A stretch of DNA of 64,000 nucleotides from JAHHUH01 sp045123075 (GCA_045123075.1 JBGVIJ010000027.1:12037-76036), one strand, 5' to 3'. Counted from the stretch's first letter, positions 8,995 through 16,976 are shown. A program made the numbers and translations. Notes: generated by a model not told the origin, from the sequence alone.

Positions 8995-9026
8995 AAAAAC
9001 ACCAACAAGCAGAAAGGAAGTACTTT

Positions 9027-9410
9027 ATGAAAAAGTTTGAATCTATAACAGGTTATAAACCTCACACCTATGACGGTAGAATTATTACCTTTGGTTTAAC
9101 TGAAGAAGAAAATTCATATCTCAAAATTTTACTACACAACAAAAACTTCGAAATTTACTCTACAGATATCGCAAGCGATTTGGTTGCGCTTTTAGCAACA
9201 GCAATTATCGTCAATGCTGAAAAGTTAGAAGTTGATGACCTCAACCTTTTAGAAAACTATTATACGGAAGTTGGAGAAGATGCTGACGAAGCAATATTTT
9301 GGATTGGCTCACCACTTCCTTCACTTGAACTGCAAAGCTTTTTTAAATGTTATAATAAATTCGAAGATATTATCTCAGCTATCAAGAAGGTACTCTCGAA
9401 AACACTTTAA
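9027..9410 (+). CDS. Small acidic protein of unknown function
   Basis: 127-residue soluble protein, rich in Glu and Asp in its second half (VGEDADEAIFW), with predicted alternating strands and helices and no membrane segment or known motif that I recognise. The ATG at 9027 has AGAAAGGAAG upstream. It is monocistronic: operator site 2 and its extended -10 lie just upstream and a hairpin terminator just downstream. Its only functional clue is shared control with the nuclease, HExxH and AAA+ genes of the island. Acidic proteins in such loci are sometimes inhibitors or antitoxins, but nothing in the sequence shows that here. Confidence 0.7.
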   Translation: MKKFESITGYKPHTYDGRIITFGLTEEENSYLKILLHNKNFEIYSTDIASDLVALLATAIIVNAEKLEVDDLNLLENYYTEVGEDADEAIFWIGSPLPSLELQSFFKCYNKFEDIISAIKKVLSKTL

Positions 9411-9421
9411 CATTCTACGAA

Positions 9422-9456
9422 AGAAACGCTACCCAAAAGGGTAGCGCTTCTCTTTG
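9422..9456 (+). terminator. Hairpin terminator
   Basis: Stem GCTACCC / GGGTAGC with a 4-A loop and A-rich/T-rich flanks, between converging genes; likely acts for both. Confidence 0.65.
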
Positions 9457-9461
9457 TATAG

Positions 9462-10148
9462 CTATTCTATTTTTTCAACGTTTTCATAAATACAAGTAAA
9501 CATTTCATTTATTTTGGCATCTATATGAAAATGCCCAAAGTACCATTTCTCATATTGGATTTTATAACTCAATTCATCAAGAAATCCAGAAACAGGACAA
9601 GTATCAGCACCCTGTAAATGTACTGATAAATCAGCAAGAAATCTTCTCGGAACTGTATGTGTTATAACGCAATCAACCTTGTTACCCATTCGTTCCAAAT
9701 TCCGAATAGCATTCATTTTTTCCGCTTCGCTGAAAACTTCCTCTTGCCACCAGTCAACATGTTCTTCACGCATATACTTATCTACAGAAGTAGCCCCGCC
9801 AAATACAAAGAAAGTTTTACCTTCAATTTCGTAGACTTCCCCACGCATCAGATGAAATACATTGTTGCGAAGCTTTCTAACCTTTCCACCATATCTTTCT
9901 TCAACAGGAAGGGCATTAAGCAAATCGAAATTTTCATGGTTGCCGTCAACAAATAGTATCTCAAAAGACTTTGCTTCTAGCCAATCAAGACAACATTCTT
10001 CTTCCGCATCTCTATACCAGGGCAAGCCAAAATCACCACAGATAATCACCTTGTCATTTTCTGTAAACTTCAACCCCATTGCTTCTAAATTTGACTGATC
10101 AAATCTTATAGGGTAACCGTGTATATCACCAGTTATGTATATGCTCAC
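9462..10148 (-). CDS. Calcineurin-like metallophosphoesterase (copy 1)
   Basis: 228-residue cytosolic enzyme of the two-metal calcineurin-like phosphoesterase fold. Metal-binding motifs appear in order: GDIHG (residue 7), GDFG (near 38), GNHE (near 72), an H in VITH (near 164) and GHFH (near 210). Substrate is unknown: the family includes nucleotide, nucleic-acid and protein phosphatases. The ATG at 10148 follows AAGGAAG. A close paralogue sits at 55535-56227 inside the mobile element, sharing the start MSIYITGDIHGYP and most core blocks, which suggests a portable gene. It has no copy of the island operator upstream. Confidence 0.9.
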   Translation of the reverse strand: MSIYITGDIHGYPIRFDQSNLEAMGLKFTENDKVIICGDFGLPWYRDAEEECCLDWLEAKSFEILFVDGNHENFDLLNALPVEERYGGKVRKLRNNVFHLMRGEVYEIEGKTFFVFGGATSVDKYMREEHVDWWQEEVFSEAEKMNAIRNLERMGNKVDCVITHTVPRRFLADLSVHLQGADTCPVSGFLDELSYKIQYEKWYFGHFHIDAKINEMFTCIYENVEKIE

Positions 10149-10221
10149 AACATTACTTCCTTTTGAAAAAGTTTCTTAAACTATTTTAGCAAAAAGATTA
10201 TAGCAAAAACAGGATATAAAG

Positions 10222-10246
10222 AAAGCACTACCCGAAGGCAGCGCTT
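10222..10246 (-). terminator. Hairpin terminator of the PD-(D/E)XK gene
   Basis: Stem of AAGC-GCT-GCC / GG-AGT-GCTT type with a CGAA/TTCG tetraloop, immediately downstream of the minus-strand gene ending at 10250. Confidence 0.7.
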
Positions 10247-10249
10247 ATA

Positions 10250-11389
10250 TTAAATCGTTTTCATCTTAATTAACACTTCATCAATCAACTGCATTAATGA
10301 TTCCAAATAGCCTTTATAACTTACAGCATTTATCTTCCACTTACCAACTGTTAGACTAGCATTACCAGGAATATTCTGAGTTTCAATGCCATTGATATTA
10401 ATATTGCTTACCAGCTTCTCTATCTTACTTTTTGCTTTCAAATAATCTTCTAAAAACGCTTTCCCATATTTAGCTTCTATTTTAGAAAACGGCAAATACG
10501 GATGCAATTCAAAATGTAGAAACACTGCATTTTGCTTACCTTCTATGTGCATGGTATAGCTTCTTGCATCTCTCTCATTTTGTAAAGGTTTTATTCTGAT
10601 AAACTTTTTATTAAGAACATCTTCCCATTCTTGGTGTGATATTTGGTAAAAGCAATCAGCTGATTTATCAGATTTTCCATTCTTACAAAAAATCTTTTCA
10701 TACTTTTTGTTATTTCTAGTATTATTTATTTTCCAAACTAAATAACTTATTAAATGGTTAAACTCCTTTTCCTTATCATCGTGTGCTAATGATTTCTTAT
10801 CACCAAAAAGCCTATTAGATTTCTCAATATTATAAAATTCTTTTTCTTCTCTCTCTACGTAATATTCACAAAAATCTTTAGCAAATGGCATCCTAAAGAA
10901 AGGGGATTTTGACAAAATGGTTGCTAAATCACTATACCTCATATGCTTGAATGCACTAGAAGATAAATCAACATAAGAATTATTTTTTGTCAAATATATA
11001 AAATCATAATCATCATAACCAACATATTGGGATTTGATAGCTTTAACATAACGTTCTGTTTGTTTATATCCTTCTTCTGAATATATTTTATTTTCGATGC
11101 ATAAAATACGTTTTTTTTGACTTCCCTCTTTGAATTGAATAAAAATATCAATGTAATTCTGATAGTCTCTTCCATCAAAATTATCTTTAATAGGTTTCTC
11201 TCTATTCACCGCTTCTATTACTATATCATCAGTGATTTTATCCAATCCACAAGCTTCACAAAATTCTTTCAAAAAGATTGTAGCATATTGTAAATTTCGT
11301 TTTGGATCAAAATAATATGCTAGTAAATTTGATACTTGTAACTCTTTATTTTCAATACCTAAAATTTCAAAAACAGTTTCCACACTCAT
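10250..11389 (-). CDS. PD-(D/E)XK nuclease superfamily protein (PDDEXK_4 type)
   Basis: 379-residue protein. The N-terminal third carries the hallmark pattern: NYIDIFIQF (catalytic D) followed by RILCIENKIYSEEGYKQTERY (ExK plus the helix with conserved Q and Y), as in PDDEXK_4 proteins, which are found in defence and mobile loci. The opening ENKELQVSNLLAYYFDP is also typical of that family. The C-terminal half is a basic, lysine-rich region without a recognised domain. The ATG at 11389 follows AGGAGAGGAAG. The minus-strand face of operator site 3 lies 77 bp upstream and would drive it divergently from the HExxH gene. DNA cleavage is inferred from the motif. Confidence 0.82.
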   Translation of the reverse strand: MSVETVFEILGIENKELQVSNLLAYYFDPKRNLQYATIFLKEFCEACGLDKITDDIVIEAVNREKPIKDNFDGRDYQNYIDIFIQFKEGSQKKRILCIENKIYSEEGYKQTERYVKAIKSQYVGYDDYDFIYLTKNNSYVDLSSSAFKHMRYSDLATILSKSPFFRMPFAKDFCEYYVEREEKEFYNIEKSNRLFGDKKSLAHDDKEKEFNHLISYLVWKINNTRNNKKYEKIFCKNGKSDKSADCFYQISHQEWEDVLNKKFIRIKPLQNERDARSYTMHIEGKQNAVFLHFELHPYLPFSKIEAKYGKAFLEDYLKAKSKIEKLVSNININGIETQNIPGNASLTVGKWKINAVSYKGYLESLMQLIDEVLIKMKTI

Positions 11390-11472
11390 CTTCCTCTCCT
11401 AGATTTATTTTAAATAAATATTCTACACTCTACCTCACTTCTCCTCTACACAATATCGCAGAGCACATCTTA

Positions 11473-11522
11473 ATCATACCATCCCCTATGCGCCATTTTT
11501 GCCACATCTTCCCTGCTACACT
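11473..11522. promoter_or_regulatory. Island operator site 3 with divergent extended -10s
   Basis: Central repeat 11488-11507 (ATGCGCCA...TGCCACAT). Plus strand: 9 bp then TGcTACACT (hexamer 11517-11522), toward the HExxH gene. Minus strand: 9 bp then TGgTATGAT (hexamer 11478-11473), toward the PD-(D/E)XK gene. Both faces have the same geometry as the other sites. Confidence 0.78.
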
Positions 11523-11551
11523 AAAGGTACACACCAAAATATTATCTATGT

Positions 11552-11578
11552 TATAATTTTTAAAAGTACTGGAGGCGA
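11552..11578 (+). promoter_or_regulatory. Shared -10/leader module, copy 1
   Basis: TATAAT (11552-11557), 6 bases, then a 15-base block AAGTACTGGAGGCGA containing the ribosome binding site. The same block, at the same distance from TAGAAT, precedes the gene at 15360. It may be a second promoter for the HExxH gene. Confidence 0.6.
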
Positions 11579-11582
11579 TTTT

Positions 11583-12581
11583 ATGATGAAGTACCCTAAA
11601 ATTAAGTATCATTACGAATTCCCCAACTTACCTATAAACAACAACGACATTCAAGCCTTGTATGAAAAGATGGATAACATCATTGATTCCATATATTTCT
11701 TCCCGGAAGAAAATCGTGATTTGCTTTCTTCTTTGGATATCTTTATCTCTGACGATATGCCTAAAAGAAGCTACGGCAAGTACGATTCCAAAAAAGTTTT
11801 AGATGAAATAGATAGCTTCCGAAAAGAATACCCAGAATCTTACTTTAATGGATTATTGGCAGATATCGCAGGCATACTCCGAAGAAGTGACGAAGGCACC
11901 CCAGGTAAAGCAGTGAAAGAAATTACTGATTATGCCGAAAGAATACTTGAAGAACATGCTCATGGCGAACGTCATCATGCTGATGGATTCCCCAAAATCT
12001 GCAAAATCATCTCTAAATTGAAGAACTTAAAATCAACTGTATCCCTTTTAGGTATATATGACTATACCAAAAACAGAATCACTCTCTATATCTACAACAT
12101 CGTCAAGCATTTCACTAAAGCACCTAATCCAGATGACGCATTAAAAATAAAGACCGGTTTAGAAATCGTTCTTGCCCATGAAGTATTCCATGCTATTCAT
12201 TTTCACATGCTAGGCACTAACTATCAACGAAGAGAATCTAAATGGAACGCTACCCCCAGACACAAAGATTACCAAAAATGTGTCACCGAAGGTTTAGCAA
12301 GATGGTTTGAGTACACTTGGTGCGATGAAAACCAATACAACAACGACATTTACAAGTGGCATATGCAAGAAACAGAAGACGAACTAAAAAACTACGATTA
12401 CCCTGGTTGGCCTTACGCTGCAGCGAAAGCCTTCATCAAAAATGGCAGAATTGATTATCCTGCCGCAGAAGAAGTATTCCAAATGTCTTTGCATTACAGT
12501 AGCGGTCACTGGAAAGCAGCTTACCAACTTCTTGTAAGTTGTGATGAAAGCCCTAAATTTAAATATGACACTCTTTATTAA
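11583..12581 (+). CDS. HExxH putative zinc metallopeptidase
   Basis: 332-residue soluble protein. HEVFHAIH at residues 199-206 matches the zinc-binding HExxH motif; about 35 residues on, CVTEGLARWFEY supplies a glutamate that could be the third ligand, as in gluzincins. The first 180 residues are helical and lack a recognised domain. No signal peptide, so it would act in the cytosol. The ATG at 11583 has GGAGG seven bases upstream. It is controlled by operator site 3 and by the leader module shared with the gene at 15360, and a terminator follows. Proteolytic activity is inferred from the motif; the substrate is unknown, and another member of the island is a natural candidate. Confidence 0.72.
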   Translation: MMKYPKIKYHYEFPNLPINNNDIQALYEKMDNIIDSIYFFPEENRDLLSSLDIFISDDMPKRSYGKYDSKKVLDEIDSFRKEYPESYFNGLLADIAGILRRSDEGTPGKAVKEITDYAERILEEHAHGERHHADGFPKICKIISKLKNLKSTVSLLGIYDYTKNRITLYIYNIVKHFTKAPNPDDALKIKTGLEIVLAHEVFHAIHFHMLGTNYQRRESKWNATPRHKDYQKCVTEGLARWFEYTWCDENQYNNDIYKWHMQETEDELKNYDYPGWPYAAAKAFIKNGRIDYPAAEEVFQMSLHYSSGHWKAAYQLLVSCDESPKFKYDTLY

Positions 12582-12584
12582 CAA

Positions 12585-12618
12585 AAACAGACGTAACCAT
12601 CTTCGGTTACGTCTGTTT
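12585..12618. terminator. Bidirectional terminator
   Basis: Stem AAACAGACGTAACC / GGTTACGTCTGTTT with a 6-base loop between the converging HExxH and AAA+ genes. Confidence 0.85.
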
Positions 12619-12624
12619 CTTATA

Positions 12625-14721
12625 TTATGCCATAAATCCAATAGACCTTCTTTGCTCTCTTCCTTCCGTGCTAAACGGCACAGCAACACTTCCATCAAAG
12701 TCTTCTGATTTTAACGTGCACACTTCTTTTTTAGAAACATTTTTATTGCCATATGTCTCATAAATTCTCAAAGACTGTTTCATAATCGCTTGTTCCAACA
12801 TATTTCGCACGAAACGCCCATTACCAAATTCTGGATGCTTACAAACACTCTTAAAAACCTCCCTGCATCTTTCAATAACGCTATCCTCCAAAGTATAACT
12901 CTTGTCTTTTACCATAAGCCTTAAAATATCACAAAGTTCTTCCTCATTGTAATCCGGGAAATTGATATGAAAGGCAATCCTACTACGCAAACCTTCATTT
13001 TTATCTAAAAAGTCTTTCATTTTATCTGGATAGCCCGCAAAAATAACAATTACATCATCTCTATGATTTTCCATCTCTTGAACTATAGTGTTTATAGCTT
13101 CATCTCCAAAAGTATTACTCCCATCCACCAAAGCATACGCCTCATCAATAAAAATAATACCTCCTCTAGCCGCTTTGAACTTTTCCTTTACAACATTAGC
13201 TGTCCAACCAACGTATTTCCCCACCAAATCACTCCTACCACATTCCACAAATATTGGGATTTCAGTTATTCCTTTTTCCGCAAATATTCTTGAAAGCATG
13301 CGAGCAACTGTTGTCTTTGCCACGCCGGGATTACCAGTGAAAATCATATGTCTTGAAAAATTTTCTTGATCCAACCCTAAACTTTGTCGCGTTTTTTGCA
13401 TAGCGTACGTCGCTATCATTTGTTTTACTATGTTTTTTACTGGCCTCAAACCTATTAACGAATTCAGTTTTTCCAAACCATTATCAGAATACTTATCAGA
13501 GGAAACTGTACTAATTATGGTTTCTTCAAGCGACCTATAGGCAGGATAAGCTTTTTCTTTTAACACATTTTTATGCCATTTATCGTAAATTTCATACGCC
13601 ATGGTAATGTTGTAATTCTTTTCTTCAGATAACAATTTATGCAGTTCATCTTTTTCTAAAAACCTTTTATACTTAGATTTCTCCATGAGCCGAAGTAAAA
13701 ACTTTTCAAGCTCTTGTACGCTTCCAATACCTTCTTTAATTTCGATTATATTTAGGTCATCAGCAAACTCAAGCAATGCTTTTTTATCATTACGCCTTTC
13801 ACTAAGAATATCAACAAAAATTATGAGAACCCTATCATAATATTCACAAATATTGTTTTTTATTCCTCTCCAAAGTTGATTATCAGCAAATCCTACATTG
13901 CTTTCCTCTTTATCATTTGTAAAAAGTTCGAATGCTATAGCGGTACCTACAGATTTCTCAAACAAGCTCTCCAACTCCTCATCGTCAAAGTATGCACCAA
14001 ATCTATAGTCATACATATAACTAACACGAGTCCCTAGCAATCTATTAACTTTGTGCAAAGCACTAACCAATATTTCAATAATTTTTTCTGCTGATTTACG
14101 AGAAGATGCTACTACTCTATAATGCACTGGAATACCATAAAAATCATAATTCTCTGGTGTCGCATATATTCTTCCCAACTCCTCATACAAGCTTGCGTCT
14201 CCCATTACATCTCCAGCTTCTTTAAAAATTGCGTTCTTACTTTGCAATGCATCAAATACATATTCTTTTATCTTATAAGAATCTGAACTTAAATAATCTA
14301 CATTAAAATCATCTACCCATGTTCTACGTTTCCTTGTACCTTTCATTTCAAAGCCAGACATACTTTCAGCTAATCTAATATTTCTTGAAAAAACTTTACC
14401 AATAACTTCCTTTACGTCTTTTACATATATTCCTTTGAACAACAATTGGTTTATAGTAGTTTCTACTTTATCAGCAATTATTTCATACTCGCGATTCTCA
14501 AATTTACAACAGCAGGCGACATATAGAAACTGTCCTGTAATTTTGTACGCTTGGACAACTAAACTTTCATTATTTATACTGCCATCAAACATTTTATTAA
14601 TTTGATATAAACAATCCTCATAAGCATCACCATTCCGATTAGAAGATTCCGAAAGTGAATTGATAAACGAAGTCGCCATCAGTTCACTCTTTAAATCAAT
14701 AACAATATCGTAAAAAATCAT
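12625..14721 (-). CDS. AAA+ ATPase of the CbbX/SpoVK class with long novel N-terminus
   Basis: 698-residue protein. The C-terminal 280 residues form a CbbX/SpoVK-like AAA+ module: LNSLIGLRPVKNIVKQ near 410, Walker A GNPGVAKTT near 461, Walker B GIIFIDEAYAL near 522, a sensor/arginine-finger stretch GLRSRIAFHI near 575 and GNGRFVRNMLE near 635. The first 400 residues match no domain I recognise and are probably the recognition part. Such ATPases remodel protein partners. I chose the ATG at 14721 because AGGAGGTG lies 6 bases before it; the TTG further upstream overlaps that site. The minus face of operator site 4 lies 32 bp upstream. Adjacent HExxH, Sel1 and nuclease genes under the same operator suggest a joint system. 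Confidence 0.85.
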   Translation of the reverse strand: MIFYDIVIDLKSELMATSFINSLSESSNRNGDAYEDCLYQINKMFDGSINNESLVVQAYKITGQFLYVACCCKFENREYEIIADKVETTINQLLFKGIYVKDVKEVIGKVFSRNIRLAESMSGFEMKGTRKRRTWVDDFNVDYLSSDSYKIKEYVFDALQSKNAIFKEAGDVMGDASLYEELGRIYATPENYDFYGIPVHYRVVASSRKSAEKIIEILVSALHKVNRLLGTRVSYMYDYRFGAYFDDEELESLFEKSVGTAIAFELFTNDKEESNVGFADNQLWRGIKNNICEYYDRVLIIFVDILSERRNDKKALLEFADDLNIIEIKEGIGSVQELEKFLLRLMEKSKYKRFLEKDELHKLLSEEKNYNITMAYEIYDKWHKNVLKEKAYPAYRSLEETIISTVSSDKYSDNGLEKLNSLIGLRPVKNIVKQMIATYAMQKTRQSLGLDQENFSRHMIFTGNPGVAKTTVARMLSRIFAEKGITEIPIFVECGRSDLVGKYVGWTANVVKEKFKAARGGIIFIDEAYALVDGSNTFGDEAINTIVQEMENHRDDVIVIFAGYPDKMKDFLDKNEGLRSRIAFHINFPDYNEEELCDILRLMVKDKSYTLEDSVIERCREVFKSVCKHPEFGNGRFVRNMLEQAIMKQSLRIYETYGNKNVSKKEVCTLKSEDFDGSVAVPFSTEGREQRRSIGFMA

Positions 14722-14752
14722 CCCAGCACCTCCTAACAACTTTAATACCTAT

Positions 14753-14802
14753 AGACTAACAAACCAAGTGCGACATTTTTGTCGCATTGATATTGATACA
14801 AT
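14753..14802. promoter_or_regulatory. Island operator site 4 with divergent extended -10s
   Basis: Most symmetric copy: 14768-14787, arms TGCGACA / TGTCGCA. Plus strand: 9 bp then TGaTACAAT (hexamer 14797-14802), 36 bp before the ATG at 14838. Minus strand: 9 bp then TGtTAGTCT (hexamer 14758-14753), 32 bp before the AAA+ start. Confidence 0.8.
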
Positions 14803-14837
14803 AAGATTACATCGTAAAAAGCAAGGAGTGTTCCATT

Positions 14838-15044
14838 ATGACAAAAGACAGCTACAACTTAGATGACATCACCAAAAGACCGCTCACTTTAAAAGAATCC
14901 TTTTATTTAGCACAAAACTTGGAATCCATAGAAAGAAACCGTAGGGAAATACGTAACGTGAAAGTAGGCTTCTTACACTACCTATGGCTTGCTTGTCTTT
15001 TGATATACATAATTGCAGGAATCATCCTTACCATTATGCGTTGA
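14838..15044 (+). CDS. Small single-pass membrane protein
   Basis: 68 residues: a charged, helical N-terminal 45 residues (ESIERNRREIRNVKVG) followed by one membrane helix near the C-terminus (LWLACLLIYIIAGIILTIM). The N-terminus would face the cytosol by the positive-inside rule. The ATG at 14838 follows AAGGAGTG. It is first in a plus-strand group (14838, 15074, perhaps 15360) driven from operator site 4. No family recognised; small membrane partners next to AAA+ ATPases can be anchors or effectors, but this is only context. Confidence 0.65.
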   Translation: MTKDSYNLDDITKRPLTLKESFYLAQNLESIERNRREIRNVKVGFLHYLWLACLLIYIIAGIILTIMR

Positions 15045-15073
15045 TTTCTAATGATACTATCAAGGAGAAAAAT

Positions 15074-15274
15074 ATGAGACCAGTATATCTTTATCTGCAC
15101 CACTGCGGTTTTGACTTCTTCCTGTCTGATCATTTGCTCACCAAAGAAGAAGCATATTGTCCAGATTGCGAAGAAAGCAATGAATTAATCGGGATTTATT
15201 ACAACGAAGAAGAACTCCGTCTGAAAACAAAAGAACTTATATTGAAAGGATATGACTTTATACAGAATTCCTAA
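15074..15274 (+). CDS. Small protein with one CxxC pair
   Basis: 66 residues (MRPVYLYLHHCGFDFF...). It contains YCPDCEE near residue 32 and a single further cysteine plus HH near residue 9-11, so a small zinc-binding site (HHC with CPDC) is possible. The end is helical. The ATG at 15074 has AAGGAGAAAA just upstream, 29 bp after the previous stop, so it is probably co-transcribed with the membrane protein at 14838. The frame extends further upstream without a better start. Function unknown. Confidence 0.55.
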   Translation: MRPVYLYLHHCGFDFFLSDHLLTKEEAYCPDCEESNELIGIYYNEEELRLKTKELILKGYDFIQNS

Positions 15275-15327
15275 CCCCAAAAAACTATTTCACATACTAA
15301 AAAACAGAAGGAATCGTACTGTAAATA

Positions 15328-15354
15328 TAGAATACTTTCAAGTACTGGAGGCGA
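15328..15354 (+). promoter_or_regulatory. Shared -10/leader module, copy 2
   Basis: TAGAAT (15328-15333), 6 bases, then AAGTACTGGAGGCGA (15340-15354) containing the ribosome binding site of the gene at 15360. Identical block and spacing to copy 1 at 11552-11578. Confidence 0.6.
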
Positions 15355-15359
15355 ATTAC

Positions 15360-16109
15360 ATGACCATCAACGAACAAATCCAAATACTTATTAATCAAAA
15401 CAAAGCTACTATCTTATCAAATGAATTCAAAAACCTTTATGACAAAGACAAGAACCCTATTGAAGAAAATACTATTGTATTTGACGGAGTAGTTAATCAA
15501 GATATCTTTAAAAGTGGAGATAAATTCCTATTCTTGCTAAAGGAAGCTGTTGATAGTCAAATCAAAGGAAATTCTAATTACGAACTCATTAACAACACAT
15601 TCGACTTGATTACCAAAGCGAAACAAGAAAGCATCGAACAAAAAGATAGCTCTACTGAATTACACTGGCAAGAATTCTGCGAATGGATTTACGCATACAA
15701 GCATCCCAATGATTCTTTGTTATCCGTAACTAACCATGGTAGGTATCTCTCAGAAATCGCTTTAGTAAACATAAAAAAAGTTGCTGGCCTTTCCACCACA
15801 GACGCAAACATACTAAACAAAATAGTACTCAACAAAGAATACAGTCAATTATTAAGAAAAGAAATCGCCATAATAAATCCGTGCATAGTAATTTGTTGCG
15901 GAACATTTGAACAAGCAAAAACATTATACGGCACGCATAATTGTATTAAACAATTATGTTCAGGAGTAGAATACTTCAAATACAACAGTATCATATTTGT
16001 AGATTTTATTCATCCTACTCAATACGGTGCAGCCCAAAAACCAACTATGAAATATGCTTATGCAAAAGAAGTATTTGGTGAACTCAGCAAAAGATACAAT
16101 GAACTTTAA
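15360..16109 (+). CDS. Unknown protein, possibly uracil-DNA-glycosylase-like fold
   Basis: 249-residue soluble protein. Three spaced blocks recall the uracil-DNA glycosylase superfamily: DKFLFLLKEAVDS near residue 58 (position of motif 1), INPCIVICCGTFEQAK near 178 (strand plus turn preceding motif 3) and FVDFIHPTQYG near 217 (H-P motif). The catalytic DP/YP motif is not evident, so a diverged or non-glycosylase member of the fold is as likely; I would not assign activity. The ATG at 15360 has GGAGG 7 bases upstream within the leader module shared with the HExxH gene. A terminator follows. It closes the accessory island. Confidence 0.5.
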   Translation: MTINEQIQILINQNKATILSNEFKNLYDKDKNPIEENTIVFDGVVNQDIFKSGDKFLFLLKEAVDSQIKGNSNYELINNTFDLITKAKQESIEQKDSSTELHWQEFCEWIYAYKHPNDSLLSVTNHGRYLSEIALVNIKKVAGLSTTDANILNKIVLNKEYSQLLRKEIAIINPCIVICCGTFEQAKTLYGTHNCIKQLCSGVEYFKYNSIIFVDFIHPTQYGAAQKPTMKYAYAKEVFGELSKRYNEL

Positions 16110-16122
16110 TAGCACACAAACA

Positions 16123-16150
16123 AAAAGGCTCCGCACTTGCGGAGCCTTTT
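16123..16150 (+). terminator. Terminator
   Basis: Stem AAAAGGCTCCG / CGGAGCCTTTT with a 6-base loop. Confidence 0.85.
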
Positions 16151-16504
16151 CTCATTCTCAAAAATATTTTTAAATTTTTCTGCAAAAAGTGTGCTCTTTG
16201 CCTTTTCTAAATTGTACTTATATAATGAGTCTTCTTTTTTCGTCTCCTTTGCCTTTTTCTTTTATATAATTTTCTTTTTCCCTTTCCTCTGCTTTTTTCT
16301 TCTGCCTGTATAAAAGCAAAGCTTTTCAGGAGCTTTGCTTCCTTATTCCAAGTATAGTCTTTAACCTAAGCAACGCGTTAGCGTTGGTATCCTTGTTGTA
16401 GAAAGCAAAATAATATCACTCAACACTTTTCACAAACTCCTCACAAGGCTTTTATCATACCACGTCGAATAAAATAGTAACGATAATTATGAGGAGGTTT
16501 CCTT
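16151..16504. other. Intergenic, pyrimidine-rich tract with two hairpins
   Basis: No open reading frame of note. It holds a T/C-rich stretch (about 16220-16300), an inverted repeat AAGCAAAGCT / AGCTTTGCTT (16313-16342) that ends in T residues on either strand, and AACGC-GTTA-GCGTT (16371-16384). A small antisense RNA is possible but unsupported. Confidence 0.5.
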
Positions 16505-16933
16505 ATGAATAACAAGAAATGTATTGCTATCGCTTTAGTTGCTGGGTTTGTTTTTGGTAACGCACTGACACCTGTTAATGCAGGTATTTTCGATAAAGTT
16601 CTTAAAGGTGGTCTTGTAGGAGCAGTTGTTGACGCTACTGCTCCTCAAATAGACAAGGCTATCAACGCACTTACTGCTAAACATGGTTTGGCAAGCACTT
16701 ATGCAACTAAAGTTGTCCCTATCGTTGCATTTGGTGATGGCAGTCGTGCAGGTGCAGCACAAGTTTCCGGACCGCAAGAACTTGTTGACCAATGCCAAGC
16801 AGCACTTCAAATTGAACAAACCATTTTAGGTGTCCGTTGCATGGTTCTGATTCCTATAGACAAAGTTGCTATCAAAAATATCAACCGCGTTCAAGGCGTA
16901 GGCGTTGCCGCACAAATCGACATCAAACTTTAA
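16505..16933 (+). CDS. Secreted protein of unknown function
   Basis: 142 residues with a clear Sec signal peptide: NNKKC, a hydrophobic core to about residue 22, and a likely signal peptidase cleavage after VNA at residue 26. The mature part begins GIFDKVLKGG and has small-residue-rich helices, then two similar beta-containing segments (VVPIVAFGDGS and RCMVLIPIDK) with a regular strand-helix pattern. I do not recognise a family. GGAGG lies 6 bases before the ATG and a terminator follows at once, so it is monocistronic. Codon use looks like that of well-expressed chromosomal genes rather than the AT-rich island to its left. Confidence 0.75.
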   Translation: MNNKKCIAIALVAGFVFGNALTPVNAGIFDKVLKGGLVGAVVDATAPQIDKAINALTAKHGLASTYATKVVPIVAFGDGSRAGAAQVSGPQELVDQCQAALQIEQTILGVRCMVLIPIDKVAIKNINRVQGVGVAAQIDIKL

Positions 16934-16950
16934 ACTCCATACAAACCACT

Positions 16951-16976
16951 AAAGGCTTCGTTTTTGCGAAGCCTTT
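16951..16976 (+). terminator. Terminator
   Basis: Stem AAAGGCTTCG / CGAAGCCTTT followed by T residues. Confidence 0.85.
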
